The notes beneath the pieces are model-generated. The model did not search any database. It was not told the DNA's origin and was given only the letters and a program-made list of their open reading frames with translations. A DNA stretch of 64,000 nt from Actinotalea caeni (GTDB lineage Bacteria; Actinomycetota; Actinomycetes; Actinomycetales; Beutenbergiaceae), in the NCBI RefSeq assembly GCF_009733795.1, contig NZ_WNXX01000014.1, positions 1 to 64,000 of the forward strand. The letters are read 5' to 3'. Numbering within the stretch: position 1 is the first letter of the stretch; each line of letters begins with the position of its first letter. The position numbers were made by a program, and so were the translations under genes. Positions 8,791 through 16,856 of this stretch are shown one piece after another.

Positions 8791-9447
8791 TCAGGCGTTC
8801 GGGTGGGAGTCGAGGTGCGCGAGCACGGCCAGCACGCGGCGGTTGCCGGAGGTGTCGGGCTCGAGGTCGAGCTTGAGGAACAGCGAGGAGATGTGCTTCT
8901 CCACGCTGCCCTCGGAGATGTAGAGGGCCTTCGCGATCGCCTGGTTCGAGCGCCCCTCGGCCATGAGCGCCAGCACCTGCGACTCGCGCTCGGTCAGCCG
9001 CGACAGCTTCGAGTCGCGCTGGCGCCGGGTGAGCAGCTGCGCGACGACCTCCGGGTCGAGCACGGTGCCGCCCGAGCCGACGGTCTCGATGCTGCCGAGG
9101 AACTCCTCGACGTCGGCGACGCGGTCCTTGAGCAGGTAGCCGAGACCTCCGGTGTTGGCCGCGATCAGCTCGGTCGCGTACCGCTCCTCGACGTACTGGC
9201 TGAGGACGAGCACCGCCAGGTCGGGGTGCGCCGCGCGCAGCCGCAGCGCGGCCCGGATGCCCTCGTCGGTGAACGTCGGTGGCAGCCGGACGTCGAGGAT
9301 CGCGAGATCGGGCGAGGTGGCCGCGACCTCCTCGTCCAGGCGGCTGGCGTCGGGCAGCGCCGCGACGACCTCGTGCCCGGCGTCGGCCACGAGCCGCACG
9401 ATGCCCTCGCGCAGCAGCACGGAGTCCTCGCAGATCAGGATGCGCAC
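8791..9447 (-). CDS. LuxR/NarL-family response regulator
   Basis: 218 residues starting at a GTG at 9447. The receiver domain (1-~120) shows the acidic pair ICEDS, phosphoacceptor Asp52 in LAILDVRLPP, and K in GYLLKDR. The C-terminal domain is a LuxR helix-turn-helix (LTERESQVLALMAEGRSNQAI, SEGSVEKHISSLFLKL, ~residues 148-195). The start overlaps the end of the histidine kinase gene by 13 bp, so the two are translationally coupled. The pair resembles LiaRS/VraRS-type cell-envelope stress systems, and the downstream DUF4097 gene fits that, but the signal is not known. Confidence 0.9.
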   Translation of the reverse strand: MRILICEDSVLLREGIVRLVADAGHEVVAALPDASRLDEEVAATSPDLAILDVRLPPTFTDEGIRAALRLRAAHPDLAVLVLSQYVEERYATELIAANTGGLGYLLKDRVADVEEFLGSIETVGSGGTVLDPEVVAQLLTRRQRDSKLSRLTERESQVLALMAEGRSNQAIAKALYISEGSVEKHISSLFLKLDLEPDTSGNRRVLAVLAHLDSHPNA

Positions 9448-10673
9448 GGGAGGCTCACCTCGATGGTCGTCGGCCCGCCGGGCGGGCTGGTCAGGGAGAA
9501 GGTGCCGCCGGCGGCGGCGACCCGGTTGGCCACGCCGTCGATGCCGCCGCCGGGCAGCCGCCGCGCGCCGCCCTGGCCGTCGTCCTCGATGCGTGCCCAG
9601 ATCATGTTGCCCGGCCGCTCGAGGATCGTCACCCGGGCGCTCGCGGCCTGGGAGTGCTTGGCCGCGTTGGTCAGCGACTCGGCGACGGCGAAGTACATCG
9701 CGGCCTCGGTCTCGGGCGTGCAGCGCGACGAGAGCCGCACGTCGAGGTGCACCGGGATGTGGGAGCGGGCAGCGAGCGCGGACAGCGCGGCGTCGAGGCC
9801 GCGGTCGGCGAGCACCGCCGGGTGGATGCCGCGCGCCAGCTGGCGCAGCTCGGTGATCGCGGCCTTGGTGGAGGTGTGCGCCTCGTCGATGAGCGCGGCC
9901 GCCGCCTCGGGGTCGGAGGCGAGCTTGGCGCGCGCCATGCCCAGCGTCATGCCGACCGAGACCAGTCGCGGCTGCACGCCGTCGTGGAGGTCCCGCTCGA
10001 TGCGGGTGCGCTCCACCTCGGCCGCGCGCATGGCCTCGTGGCGGCGCTGGGTCGCGCTCTCCACGCGTCGGGTCAGCTCGGCCTCGCGGGAGGGCACGAG
10101 CAGCTGCGGCGAGATCGAGCGGTGCACGAGCGTCAGCACGTAGACGGCGGCGAGCCCCAGCAGGGTCGCTCCCACCCCGATGCCGACCGCGGCGATGCGC
10201 CCGGACTCGATACCGAACCAGGGCGCCAGGAAGACGCCGTCGCCCGGGCCGACCGCCGTGACGACGGCGTAGGTCGCCCCGGTCACGGCGACGTTGAGCA
10301 TCGTGAGGGTGACGAGGCCCAGCAGGGACACGATCACCAGGTGGAGCAGGCTGCGCAGGTTGGCGCGGTCGGTGACCTGCACCCACAGCGTGTGGGGCAC
10401 ACGCACCCAGTCGGTGCGGGTCGACCGTGGCATGGGGCGCTCGGGGATGTCGAGCCCCAGCAGGCCGGCGACGCGGGACTCCTCGAACCACGCGAGCCAC
10501 CAGAAGGACATGGCCGCCAGCGCGAGCAGCAGCACGCCGAAGCCGGCGGCGAAGAGGCCCGCGACGCCCACCGCGACGAGCGAGACGAGGCCGGCGAGCA
10601 CCAGCGGACCACACAGGCCCAGCGCGGCGAGGTGGGCCGCGACGGCCAGCGTCTGGCCCAGTCGTCGAGTCAT
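9435..10673 (-). CDS. Sensor histidine kinase, HisKA_3 type
   Basis: 412 residues. Two hydrophobic hairpins (about 10-60 and 108-185) form a membrane sensor without a large extracellular domain. The dimerisation helix has the HisKA_3 motif ERDLHDGVQPRLVSVG with phosphoacceptor His230. The ATPase domain has the N box AESLTNAAKHSQA and G1 DDGQGG. It phosphorylates the response regulator encoded immediately downstream. Start at ATG 10673; the upstream 120 bp up to the DNA glycosylase gene contain no clear gene. Confidence 0.9.
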   Translation of the reverse strand: MTRRLGQTLAVAAHLAALGLCGPLVLAGLVSLVAVGVAGLFAAGFGVLLLALAAMSFWWLAWFEESRVAGLLGLDIPERPMPRSTRTDWVRVPHTLWVQVTDRANLRSLLHLVIVSLLGLVTLTMLNVAVTGATYAVVTAVGPGDGVFLAPWFGIESGRIAAVGIGVGATLLGLAAVYVLTLVHRSISPQLLVPSREAELTRRVESATQRRHEAMRAAEVERTRIERDLHDGVQPRLVSVGMTLGMARAKLASDPEAAAALIDEAHTSTKAAITELRQLARGIHPAVLADRGLDAALSALAARSHIPVHLDVRLSSRCTPETEAAMYFAVAESLTNAAKHSQAASARVTILERPGNMIWARIEDDGQGGARRLPGGGIDGVANRVAAAGGTFSLTSPPGGPTTIEVSLPCAS

Positions 10674-10795
10674 GGCACCACCGTAGGAGCGTGGCGAGCC
10701 GTGCGGCACGGGGAGGGCCTGCGCATCCGCGGGGGATAGCCCCCGGTGGCGGGCCGCCCCGGGGCCGCCGCACCGACCGGCCGGGGTACCCGGGG

Positions 10796-11722
10796 TCAGC
10801 GGCGGACCGGCAGGTGGGTGCGCACCGACATCCGCGCGCCCCGGCGCGGTGCACCGGCGTGCCCGAGCTCGACGAGCCGCTGCACGCGGTGCCGGTGCGG
10901 TGCGTAGGGCGCCAGCAGCTCGGCGAGACCCGCGTCGTCGACCGGTGCGCCGGTGAGCGCGTAGCCGACGTCCTTGGCGACGTGGTAGTCGCCGAAGCTG
11001 ACGGCGTCGGCGTCGCCGAGCGCCCGCGCACGCACCTCGGCGCTCGTCCAGACGCCGATGCCGCGGATCGAGCGCAGCGCCTGGTCGAGCCGCTCGGGGC
11101 CCTGTCCGCCGGCTCGCTCGAGCGCGGTCGCGACGCCCGCGGCGCGCAGCAGCGGCGCCGAGCGGCCGTGGTCGACGCCCATGCGCAGCCACTCCCACGA
11201 GGGGATCGCGAGCAGGTCGGACGGCGACGGCGGCACCCGCAGCCGGAGCTCCTCGGGCGCCCCTGGGGCGGGCGCGCCGAACCGCTGCACGAGCCGGCGG
11301 TACCCGCCGAACGCCTCCTTGCCGGTGACCTTCTGCTCGATGATCCCGGGGACGAGCGCCTCCATGACCAGCCCGGTCGCGCCGAGGCGCCAGCGCGGGA
11401 AGCGCCGCCACAGCCGGGCGACGGCGTCGTGCCGCGGGTGGAACCCGGCGAGGTCGTCCTCGGCGCCGAGCATGCGTGGGAGCGCCTCCAGCACCCACGC
11501 CGCGCCCGGGCCCCAGGCGCGTGCCGCGACGACGCCGTCGGCGTCCAGCGGGGCGACCGCGAGCGTCGTCGGCCCCTCGGGCGTGCGGATGCCGCGCCAC
11601 ACGGTGCCGTCGGGCGTGACGCGGTAGGTCGGGTCGCCCGCGCCGCGCCTGAGGTGGGCGAGCACGAGACCGGTGGGGCAGGGCCAGCCCGGCCGCCACC
11701 TCCGTGCCGCAGGACCGCTCAC
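10796..11722 (-). CDS. AlkA-like DNA-3-methyladenine glycosylase (HhH-GPD)
   Basis: About 308 residues. The C-terminal half has the helix-hairpin-helix LRSIRGIGVWTSAEV and, 20 residues on, DAVSFGDYHVAKDVG, where the Asp of GD is the expected catalytic acid of the HhH-GPD superfamily. The protein is predicted to remove alkylated bases. Two adjacent GTG codons (11725 and 11722) could start it. A -10 box (TAGCCT on this strand, 11729-11734) lies 6 nt before the second one, so 11722 is preferred as a leaderless start. Confidence 0.82.
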   Translation of the reverse strand: MSGPAARRWRPGWPCPTGLVLAHLRRGAGDPTYRVTPDGTVWRGIRTPEGPTTLAVAPLDADGVVAARAWGPGAAWVLEALPRMLGAEDDLAGFHPRHDAVARLWRRFPRWRLGATGLVMEALVPGIIEQKVTGKEAFGGYRRLVQRFGAPAPGAPEELRLRVPPSPSDLLAIPSWEWLRMGVDHGRSAPLLRAAGVATALERAGGQGPERLDQALRSIRGIGVWTSAEVRARALGDADAVSFGDYHVAKDVGYALTGAPVDDAGLAELLAPYAPHRHRVQRLVELGHAGAPRRGARMSVRTHLPVRR

Positions 11723-11728
11723 CACCGC

Positions 11729-11734
11729 AGGCTA
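11729..11734 (-). promoter_or_regulatory. -10 box of a leaderless promoter (DNA glycosylase)
   Basis: TAGCCT on the minus strand, 6 nt from the GTG at 11722 and 3 nt from the one at 11725. The spacing decides the start codon. Confidence 0.5.
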
Positions 11735-11757
11735 CGCGGGGGCGGCGACGCGGGAGG

Positions 11758-12783
11758 TCAGTCCTGGCGACCGACGGTGGAGGCGCGCACGACGAGCTCG
11801 GTCGACAGCGTCACCGCCGCGGGCACATCGTCGCCGTCGAGCAGACCGAGCAGCAGCGTGACGGCCTGCCGCGCCATCGCGGCGACCGGGTTGACGATCG
11901 TCGTCAGCGGCGGCCTCGCCTCGGCCGCCGCGTCGACGTTGTCGAAGCCGACGACGGCGACGTCGTCCGGGACGCGGCGTCCGTGCTCGCGCAGCACCTC
12001 CATCGCCGCGACCGCCATGACGTCGGAGGCGGCGAAGACGCCGTCGAGGTCGGGGTGGGCGCGCAGCAGCTTCTCCATCGCCGCGGCGCCGCCGGCCGCC
12101 GTGAAGTCGCCGTGCACGACGGCCGCGTCGGACAGCCCGGCCGCCCGCACCTCACGTCGCCAGCCGGCGAGACGGTCGACGCCGGCGACCATGTCCGACG
12201 GCCCGGCGATCGTCGCCAGCCGGGTGCGCCCGGTCTCGACCAGGTGCCGGACGGCGAGCGCCGCCCCGTGGGCGTTGTCGACGTCGACGTAGGGCATGCC
12301 CGGCACCGGCGTGAACGGACGACCGAGGAACACGACCGGGAGACCGCTCGCCTGGGCCGCCTGCCAGAACTCGTCGCGACGGTGGTGGGAGGTGATGATC
12401 GCGCCGTCGGTGTGACCACCGCGCAGGTAGCGGTCCATCCGGTCGCGGTGCGTCGCCTGCCCCATGACCAGCACCATCTGCAGGTCGGTCTTGGCCAGCG
12501 CCGTCGCGATGCCGTGCATCGTGCCGGCGAAGAACGGGTCGGAGAACACCCGTGCGTCGGACTCGGGGATGACGACGGCGATCGAGTCCGCCTGCCTGGT
12601 CACCAGCGAGCGCGCGGCCCGGTTGGGGGAGTAGCCCAGCTCGCGGATCGCCTCCTGCACGCGACGGCGGGCGGCGTCGGACACCTTGCTGTCGGCGTTG
12701 ACGACGCGCGAGACCGTCGCGCGCGAGACACCCGCGCGCGCTGCCACGTCCTCCAGTGTCGGGGCGCTGCCTCGCGAGCTCAC
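11758..12783 (-). CDS. LacI-family repressor of the sugar importer operon (CebR/CelR-like)
   Basis: 341 residues. The N-terminal HTH and hinge (residues ~8-60) read TLEDVAARAGVSRATVSRVVN and LGYSPNRAARSLVTR, followed by a periplasmic-binding-protein-like sugar sensor domain. GTG start at 12783 with GGAGGAGG about 9 nt upstream. It is the last gene of the operon, 64 bp after the second permease. Two palindromes of the form TGRGAGCGCTCTCA in front of the operon (16125, 16159) are near matches to TGGGAGCGCTCCCA, the known CebR/CelR operator for cello-oligosaccharide genes. I infer that it represses this operon; the inducer may be cellobiose or a related beta-glucoside. Confidence 0.88.
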   Translation of the reverse strand: MSSRGSAPTLEDVAARAGVSRATVSRVVNADSKVSDAARRRVQEAIRELGYSPNRAARSLVTRQADSIAVVIPESDARVFSDPFFAGTMHGIATALAKTDLQMVLVMGQATHRDRMDRYLRGGHTDGAIITSHHRRDEFWQAAQASGLPVVFLGRPFTPVPGMPYVDVDNAHGAALAVRHLVETGRTRLATIAGPSDMVAGVDRLAGWRREVRAAGLSDAAVVHGDFTAAGGAAAMEKLLRAHPDLDGVFAASDVMAVAAMEVLREHGRRVPDDVAVVGFDNVDAAAEARPPLTTIVNPVAAMARQAVTLLLGLLDGDDVPAAVTLSTELVVRASTVGRQD

Positions 12784-12847
12784 CTGCGACGTCCTCCTCC
12801 GCTCGAGCGGGACGGTAGCGCGTGCGGCGTCGCGGCGGGGACCGAGT

Positions 12848-13717
12848 TCATCCCTTGACCGCGCCCTGCATGATGCCGCTGACCAGCTGCCGCCCGGCGA
12901 CGACGAACAGCACCAGCAGCGGGATCGTCGCGAGCGTGGCGCCGGCGAGCACCATCGAGTAGTCGATGAAGTACGCGGCCTGCAGCTGCTGCAGCGCGAC
13001 CGTGAGCGTGGGGTTCTTGGCGTTGAGGACGATGAACGGCCAGAAGAAGTTCGTCCAGGTCGCCACGAAGGTGAACAGCCCGAGCATCGCCGCGGCGGGC
13101 CGTGCCGCGGGCAGCGCGACGTGCCAGAACGTGCGGATCATCGACGCGCCGTCGACCCGCGCGGCCTCGATCAGCTCGTCGGGCAGCGTGCCCCGCAGGT
13201 ACTGGGTCATCCAGAAGACGCCGAACGCCGTGACCATGGCGGGAACGATGACCGCCGTCAGCTCACCGGTCCAGCCGAGCCGCGCCATGACGATGAACAG
13301 CGGCACGACGCCGAGCTGGGTGGGCACCGCCATGGTGGCGACGACGAACACGAGCAGCGGCCCGCGCCCCAGGAAACGGAGCTTGGCGAACGCGAACCCG
13401 GCGAGCGTGGCGAACAGCACGACCGAGAGCGAGACCGTGGTCGAGACGATGATCGAGTTCAGCGTCGCGCGCCAGAACGGCACCTGGTCGATGACGGTCG
13501 CGGCGTTGCGCAGGAAGTTGCCGCCGGGCAGCAGCGGGAACGGGGTGCGGGCGAGCACCGTCGAGTCGTGGCTGCCGATGAGGAATGACCACCACAGCGG
13601 GAACACGCTGCCGGCGAGGAACGCGCCGAGCAGCCCGTAGGTGACGAAGCCGGGTCGGTTGAGGCCGGAGCGGCGCGTCCGGGTGGCGGCGCCGGGAACG
13701 GTGGTGGTGGGGATCAT
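12848..13717 (-). CDS. Sugar ABC transporter permease, CUT1 second subunit (MalG/CebG-like)
   Basis: 289 residues with six predicted membrane helices. The ATPase-docking EAA loop is clear: LPDELIEAARVDGASMIRTF, about residues 180-200. The ATG at 13717 overlaps the stop of the first permease (ATGA), indicating coupled translation of a heterodimeric membrane channel. No ATPase gene is present in the operon. This is usual for CUT1 systems in actinobacteria, which share a common MsiK-type ATPase encoded elsewhere. Confidence 0.9.
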   Translation of the reverse strand: MIPTTTVPGAATRTRRSGLNRPGFVTYGLLGAFLAGSVFPLWWSFLIGSHDSTVLARTPFPLLPGGNFLRNAATVIDQVPFWRATLNSIIVSTTVSLSVVLFATLAGFAFAKLRFLGRGPLLVFVVATMAVPTQLGVVPLFIVMARLGWTGELTAVIVPAMVTAFGVFWMTQYLRGTLPDELIEAARVDGASMIRTFWHVALPAARPAAAMLGLFTFVATWTNFFWPFIVLNAKNPTLTVALQQLQAAYFIDYSMVLAGATLATIPLLVLFVVAGRQLVSGIMQGAVKG

Positions 13718-14688
13718 CGTGTGTCCGCAATCCGTCGGGTCACGGCCAGGTTGACGAGCCCGAACGCGACGATGACCAGGAACAGCAGCCACGCCACGGC
13801 CGAGGCCCGGCCGAAGTTCGACTGGGTCCAGCCCAGCTCGTAGAGGTAGATCGTCAGGGTCTTCCACTGGCTGCCCGCGCCGCCGCGGCCGTACTGGTCG
13901 AACAGCCGTGGCTCGTCGAAGATCTGCAGGCCGCCGATCGTGGAGGTGATCGCGACGAAGATGATCGTGGGCCGCAGCATCGGCACCGTGATCGAGAAGA
14001 ACTGCCGGACCCGGCCCGCGCCGTCGATCCACGCCGACTCGTAGAGGTCGCGGGGGATCGCCTGCATCGCGGCGAGGAAGATCAGCGCGTTGTAGCCGGT
14101 CCAGCGGAAGTTCACCATCGTCGCGATCGCGACGTGGCTCGCCAGCGGGTCGGAGTGCCACCGGATCGGCTCGACCCCGATCAGGCCGAGGGCGGCGTTG
14201 ACCAGCCCGAACCGGTCGGCGAACAGGTTGGAGAAGATCAGCGAGACCGCGACCGGCGCGACGACGTAGGGCAGCAGCACCCCCATCCGCCAGAACGTGC
14301 GCGCTCGCAGGTTCGAGTCCAGCAGTGCCGCGAGCGTGATCGCCACCAGCACCTGCGGCACGGAGCTCAGCAGGAAGATGCTGATCGTGTTGCGCAGCGA
14401 GACCCAGAAGTCGCTGTGGCCGAGGACGAACCGGAAGTGCTCCAGCCCGACGAACTCGCCCTGGCCCATGATCTGGTCCCAGTCGTGCATCGACACGTAC
14501 GCCGTGTACAGCAGCGGGAACAGGCCGGTGATCGCGAACAGGACGAAGAACGGCGAGATGTAGAGGTAGGGGGACAGCTTGACGTCCCAGGTGCCCAGCC
14601 GCTGCGAGAGGCCGATCCTGCGGGGCGGCCGGTCGTCGTCGGGCCGGCGGCCCCGGGTGCGGGTGGGTGCGTCGGTCACGGTGCTCAT
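13714..14688 (-). CDS. Sugar ABC transporter permease, CUT1 first subunit (MalF/CebF-like)
   Basis: 324 residues. A basic Arg/Asp/Pro-rich cytoplasmic start (~35 residues) precedes six membrane helices. The EAA loop reads IPRDLYESAWIDGAGRVRQF (about residues 213-232). It sits 83 bp downstream of the solute-binding protein gene and overlaps the second permease by 4 bp. Partners are the binding protein at 14772 and the permease at 12848. Confidence 0.9.
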   Translation of the reverse strand: MSTVTDAPTRTRGRRPDDDRPPRRIGLSQRLGTWDVKLSPYLYISPFFVLFAITGLFPLLYTAYVSMHDWDQIMGQGEFVGLEHFRFVLGHSDFWVSLRNTISIFLLSSVPQVLVAITLAALLDSNLRARTFWRMGVLLPYVVAPVAVSLIFSNLFADRFGLVNAALGLIGVEPIRWHSDPLASHVAIATMVNFRWTGYNALIFLAAMQAIPRDLYESAWIDGAGRVRQFFSITVPMLRPTIIFVAITSTIGGLQIFDEPRLFDQYGRGGAGSQWKTLTIYLYELGWTQSNFGRASAVAWLLFLVIVAFGLVNLAVTRRIADTR

Positions 14689-14771
14689 GGGTGCTCGCGC
14701 GTGCGCGTCGTCGACTCCCCGCCCCGGGGCCGGGCCGTGCGACCCGGCCCCGGGACGTGCTCAGGAGTCGG

Positions 14772-16073
14772 TCAGCCGATGGCCTCGACGTCGCTGACGA
14801 ACTGCGCCCAGGAGCTCTCGGCGTCGGCGGAGCCGTCGACGTCGACGCGCGTGATCGCGTCCTGGATCGCGGTGTTGATGACGAAGTAGTTCGGGCCCTT
14901 GTAGGGCTGGAACTCGACGGCGTTGGCCCGGTCGATGAAGATCTGGCCGGTCGGCGCGTCGTTGAAGAAGGCGTTGGTCGAGTCGACGAGCGCCGGGTCC
15001 TCGTAGGCCGCGGGCTGGCTGGGGAAGGTGCCCTTGGCGAGGAACGCCTGGATCTGCTGCTCGGGCGCGGTCAGCCACTGTGCGAGCGCGATGGCCTCTT
15101 CGACGTGGTCGCCCTGGGCCGGCACGGTCAGGTAGGAGCCGCCCCAGTTGCCGCCGCCGCCGGGGAAGACGTTGGCGATGTCCCAGCCCTCGATGCCCGC
15201 GGCGTTGCCCTCGATGATGCCGAGCATCCAGCCGGGGCAGAGCATGGTCGCGAACTCGTCGCCCTGGAACGACTGCGCCCAGTCGGTGGACCACTGGCCC
15301 AGGTGCGCGGAGAGGCCGTCCTCGACCGAGGCCTTCAGCACCGCGTCGTAGGCGGCGCGGACCTCGGGGTTGGTGGCGGCGATGATCTCGCCCTCGGGCG
15401 TCTCGTAGGGCACCTCGATCTGGTTGGTCATGCCCTGCCAGAGCGCGCCCGCGGAGTCGTACCAGGCGGAGTCGGAGGCGGCTACGAACTCGCGGCCCGC
15501 GGCGAAGTAGGACTCCCAGCTGTCGCCGATCCACTCGGCGAAGCCCTCGCGGTCGGAGGGGAAGCCCGCGGCCTCGACGAGGTCGGCGCGGTAGCAGATC
15601 GCCTCCGGCCCGATGTCGGTGCCGTAGCCGATGAGCTTGCCGTCGTCGGTGGTGGCCGCGTCGACCTTCCAGTCCAGCCATCGGCCCTCGACCTCGGGGG
15701 AGGAGAGGTCGGCGAACTTGTCGGGGTACTGCATGAACTCGACGAGCCAGTCGACCTCGACCGCCTCGATGTCGGCCGCGCCGGCGTTCGCGCCCAGGCT
15801 GTTGCGCAGCGCGTCGCGCGCGTTGTCGGCGGTGTCGGCCTTGGTGTGCTCGATCGTGATGTTCGGGTTCTCCGTCATGTACTGCTCGAAGAGCTCCTCG
15901 TAGCCGAACTCGTTGAACGTCGCGACGGTCAGCGTGACCTGGTCGCCGCCTCCGCCGCCTTCGCCGCCGGCCTGCCCGTCGGGTGCGTCGTCGTCCCCGC
16001 CGCCCGCACACCCTGCGAGGGCGAGACCGGCCACGCCGATGAGCACGGCTGCCGCACGTGTAGTCCTGCGCAC
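14772..16073 (-). CDS. Sugar-binding lipoprotein of the ABC importer (CebE-like)
   Basis: 433 residues from a GTG at 16073, chosen because AAGGGAG lies about 5 nt upstream; an in-frame ATG 66 bp earlier lacks a ribosome site and would place extra residues before the signal peptide. The lipoprotein signal ends in the lipobox LALAGC, so Cys22 is lipidated. A Gly/Asp-rich tether (GGGDDDAPDG...) leads into a family 1 extracellular solute-binding domain. It captures a sugar outside the cell for the two permeases downstream. The CebR-like operators in front suggest cello-oligosaccharides, but substrate is inference; no glycosidase gene is present in the operon. Confidence 0.9.
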   Translation of the reverse strand: MRRTTRAAAVLIGVAGLALAGCAGGGDDDAPDGQAGGEGGGGGDQVTLTVATFNEFGYEELFEQYMTENPNITIEHTKADTADNARDALRNSLGANAGAADIEAVEVDWLVEFMQYPDKFADLSSPEVEGRWLDWKVDAATTDDGKLIGYGTDIGPEAICYRADLVEAAGFPSDREGFAEWIGDSWESYFAAGREFVAASDSAWYDSAGALWQGMTNQIEVPYETPEGEIIAATNPEVRAAYDAVLKASVEDGLSAHLGQWSTDWAQSFQGDEFATMLCPGWMLGIIEGNAAGIEGWDIANVFPGGGGNWGGSYLTVPAQGDHVEEAIALAQWLTAPEQQIQAFLAKGTFPSQPAAYEDPALVDSTNAFFNDAPTGQIFIDRANAVEFQPYKGPNYFVINTAIQDAITRVDVDGSADAESSWAQFVSDVEAIG

Positions 16074-16124
16074 TGTGACTCCCTTGTCCGTGGTTGCGCG
16101 GCCGGGTGGTGCTCCCGACCGCGA

Positions 16125-16138
16125 TGGGAGCGCTCTCA
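16125..16138. promoter_or_regulatory. LacI-family operator 1 (CebR/CelR type)
   Basis: TGGGAGCGCTCTCA, one base from the published CebR/CelR operator TGGGAGCGCTCCCA. It lies 52 bp upstream of the GTG of the binding-protein gene, between promoter and gene. Confidence 0.8.
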
Positions 16139-16158
16139 TCGTTGAGGAAAAGAATCGG

Positions 16159-16172
16159 TGAGAGCGCTCTCA
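16159..16172. promoter_or_regulatory. LacI-family operator 2
   Basis: TGAGAGCGCTCTCA, a perfect 14-bp palindrome with its centre 34 bp from operator 1. Two operators allow the LacI-family repressor to bind cooperatively over the promoter. Confidence 0.8.
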
Positions 16173-16182
16173 CCTGCGCACA

Positions 16183-16200
16183 GCGTGACGGAGGTCACGC
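16183..16200. promoter_or_regulatory. CRP/GlxR-like activator site
   Basis: GCGTGACGGAGGTCACGC: GTGA and TCAC separated by 6 bp, the spacing of CRP-family sites, with 7-bp perfect arms. It lies upstream of both LacI operators, where an activator of the sugar operon would bind. It could instead act on the DUF2505 gene side, but that gene is transcribed away from another region. Confidence 0.5.
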
Positions 16201-16272
16201 CTGACGTCAAGAGGTGGGCGTCGAGAGGCGGCGCGGTGGAGGTGGGTCAGGCGTGCGAGCGGAGGCGCTTGC

Positions 16273-16779
16273 TCAGGCGCGCTCGGCGAGCCAGGCGGTG
16301 CCGACGCGACGCTCGCCGTCGAGCACCCGCTGCACCTGGGTGACGGCCTGCTCCTCGATCTTGCCGCCCACGAGCGGGATGCGGGCCTCGACCGTGCCCT
16401 CGTAGACGAGCACGGTCTGACCCGGCTGGCCCGGGGCGAGCGTCGCGGTGCCGGACGCGCTCGCGGGCTTGCCGACGACGTCGAGCTCGACGGTGCCGCG
16501 GCGGCTGCCGTCGGCCTCGGCGGGGCCCCAGCGCTCGACCAGCGTCAGCTCGAGGGTGGCGCCGACGAGGCGCTGCGCCGCCGCCGGCAGGTCGCTGGTG
16601 GGCAGCGCCCGGCGCGTCGAGACCGTGAAGCCGCCGTCCGGCGTCGTCGTGACGTCGACGGTCGAGCTCACCGGCCGGCTCGCGGCGACCTTGCGCTCGA
16701 CGAAGGCGGGGTCGGCCATCATCGCGGCGACCTCGGCGACGGGGGCGTCGTAGGTGGTTCGGGCCTGGAACGGGCGCAC
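16273..16779 (-). CDS. DUF2505 domain protein
   Basis: 168 residues covering almost exactly one DUF2505 domain. It opens with FQARTTYDAPVAEVAAMMADPAFVERK, where a START/SRPBCC-like fold begins, and ends with a long helix (IEEQAVTQVQRVLDGERRVGTAWLAE). No signal peptide or membrane helix. The family is small, actinobacterial and of unknown function; the fold suggests binding of a hydrophobic ligand. It is divergent from the PdtaS gene with about 75 bp between. Confidence 0.75.
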   Translation of the reverse strand: MRPFQARTTYDAPVAEVAAMMADPAFVERKVAASRPVSSTVDVTTTPDGGFTVSTRRALPTSDLPAAAQRLVGATLELTLVERWGPAEADGSRRGTVELDVVGKPASASGTATLAPGQPGQTVLVYEGTVEARIPLVGGKIEEQAVTQVQRVLDGERRVGTAWLAERA

Positions 16780-16844
16780 GGGGAAGCTCCTCGGTGGGGC
16801 AGGGGCGACGCCGGCGACGGCGTCGCGGGACGCGGTGAGCGCCC

Positions 16845-16850
16845 TACGCT
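16845..16850 (+). promoter_or_regulatory. -10 box of a leaderless promoter (pdtaS)
   Basis: TACGCT lies 6 nt before the GTG at 16857; no ribosome site is present. This supports the GTG rather than the ATG 9 nt later. Confidence 0.55.
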
Positions 16851-16856
16851 ACCGGG

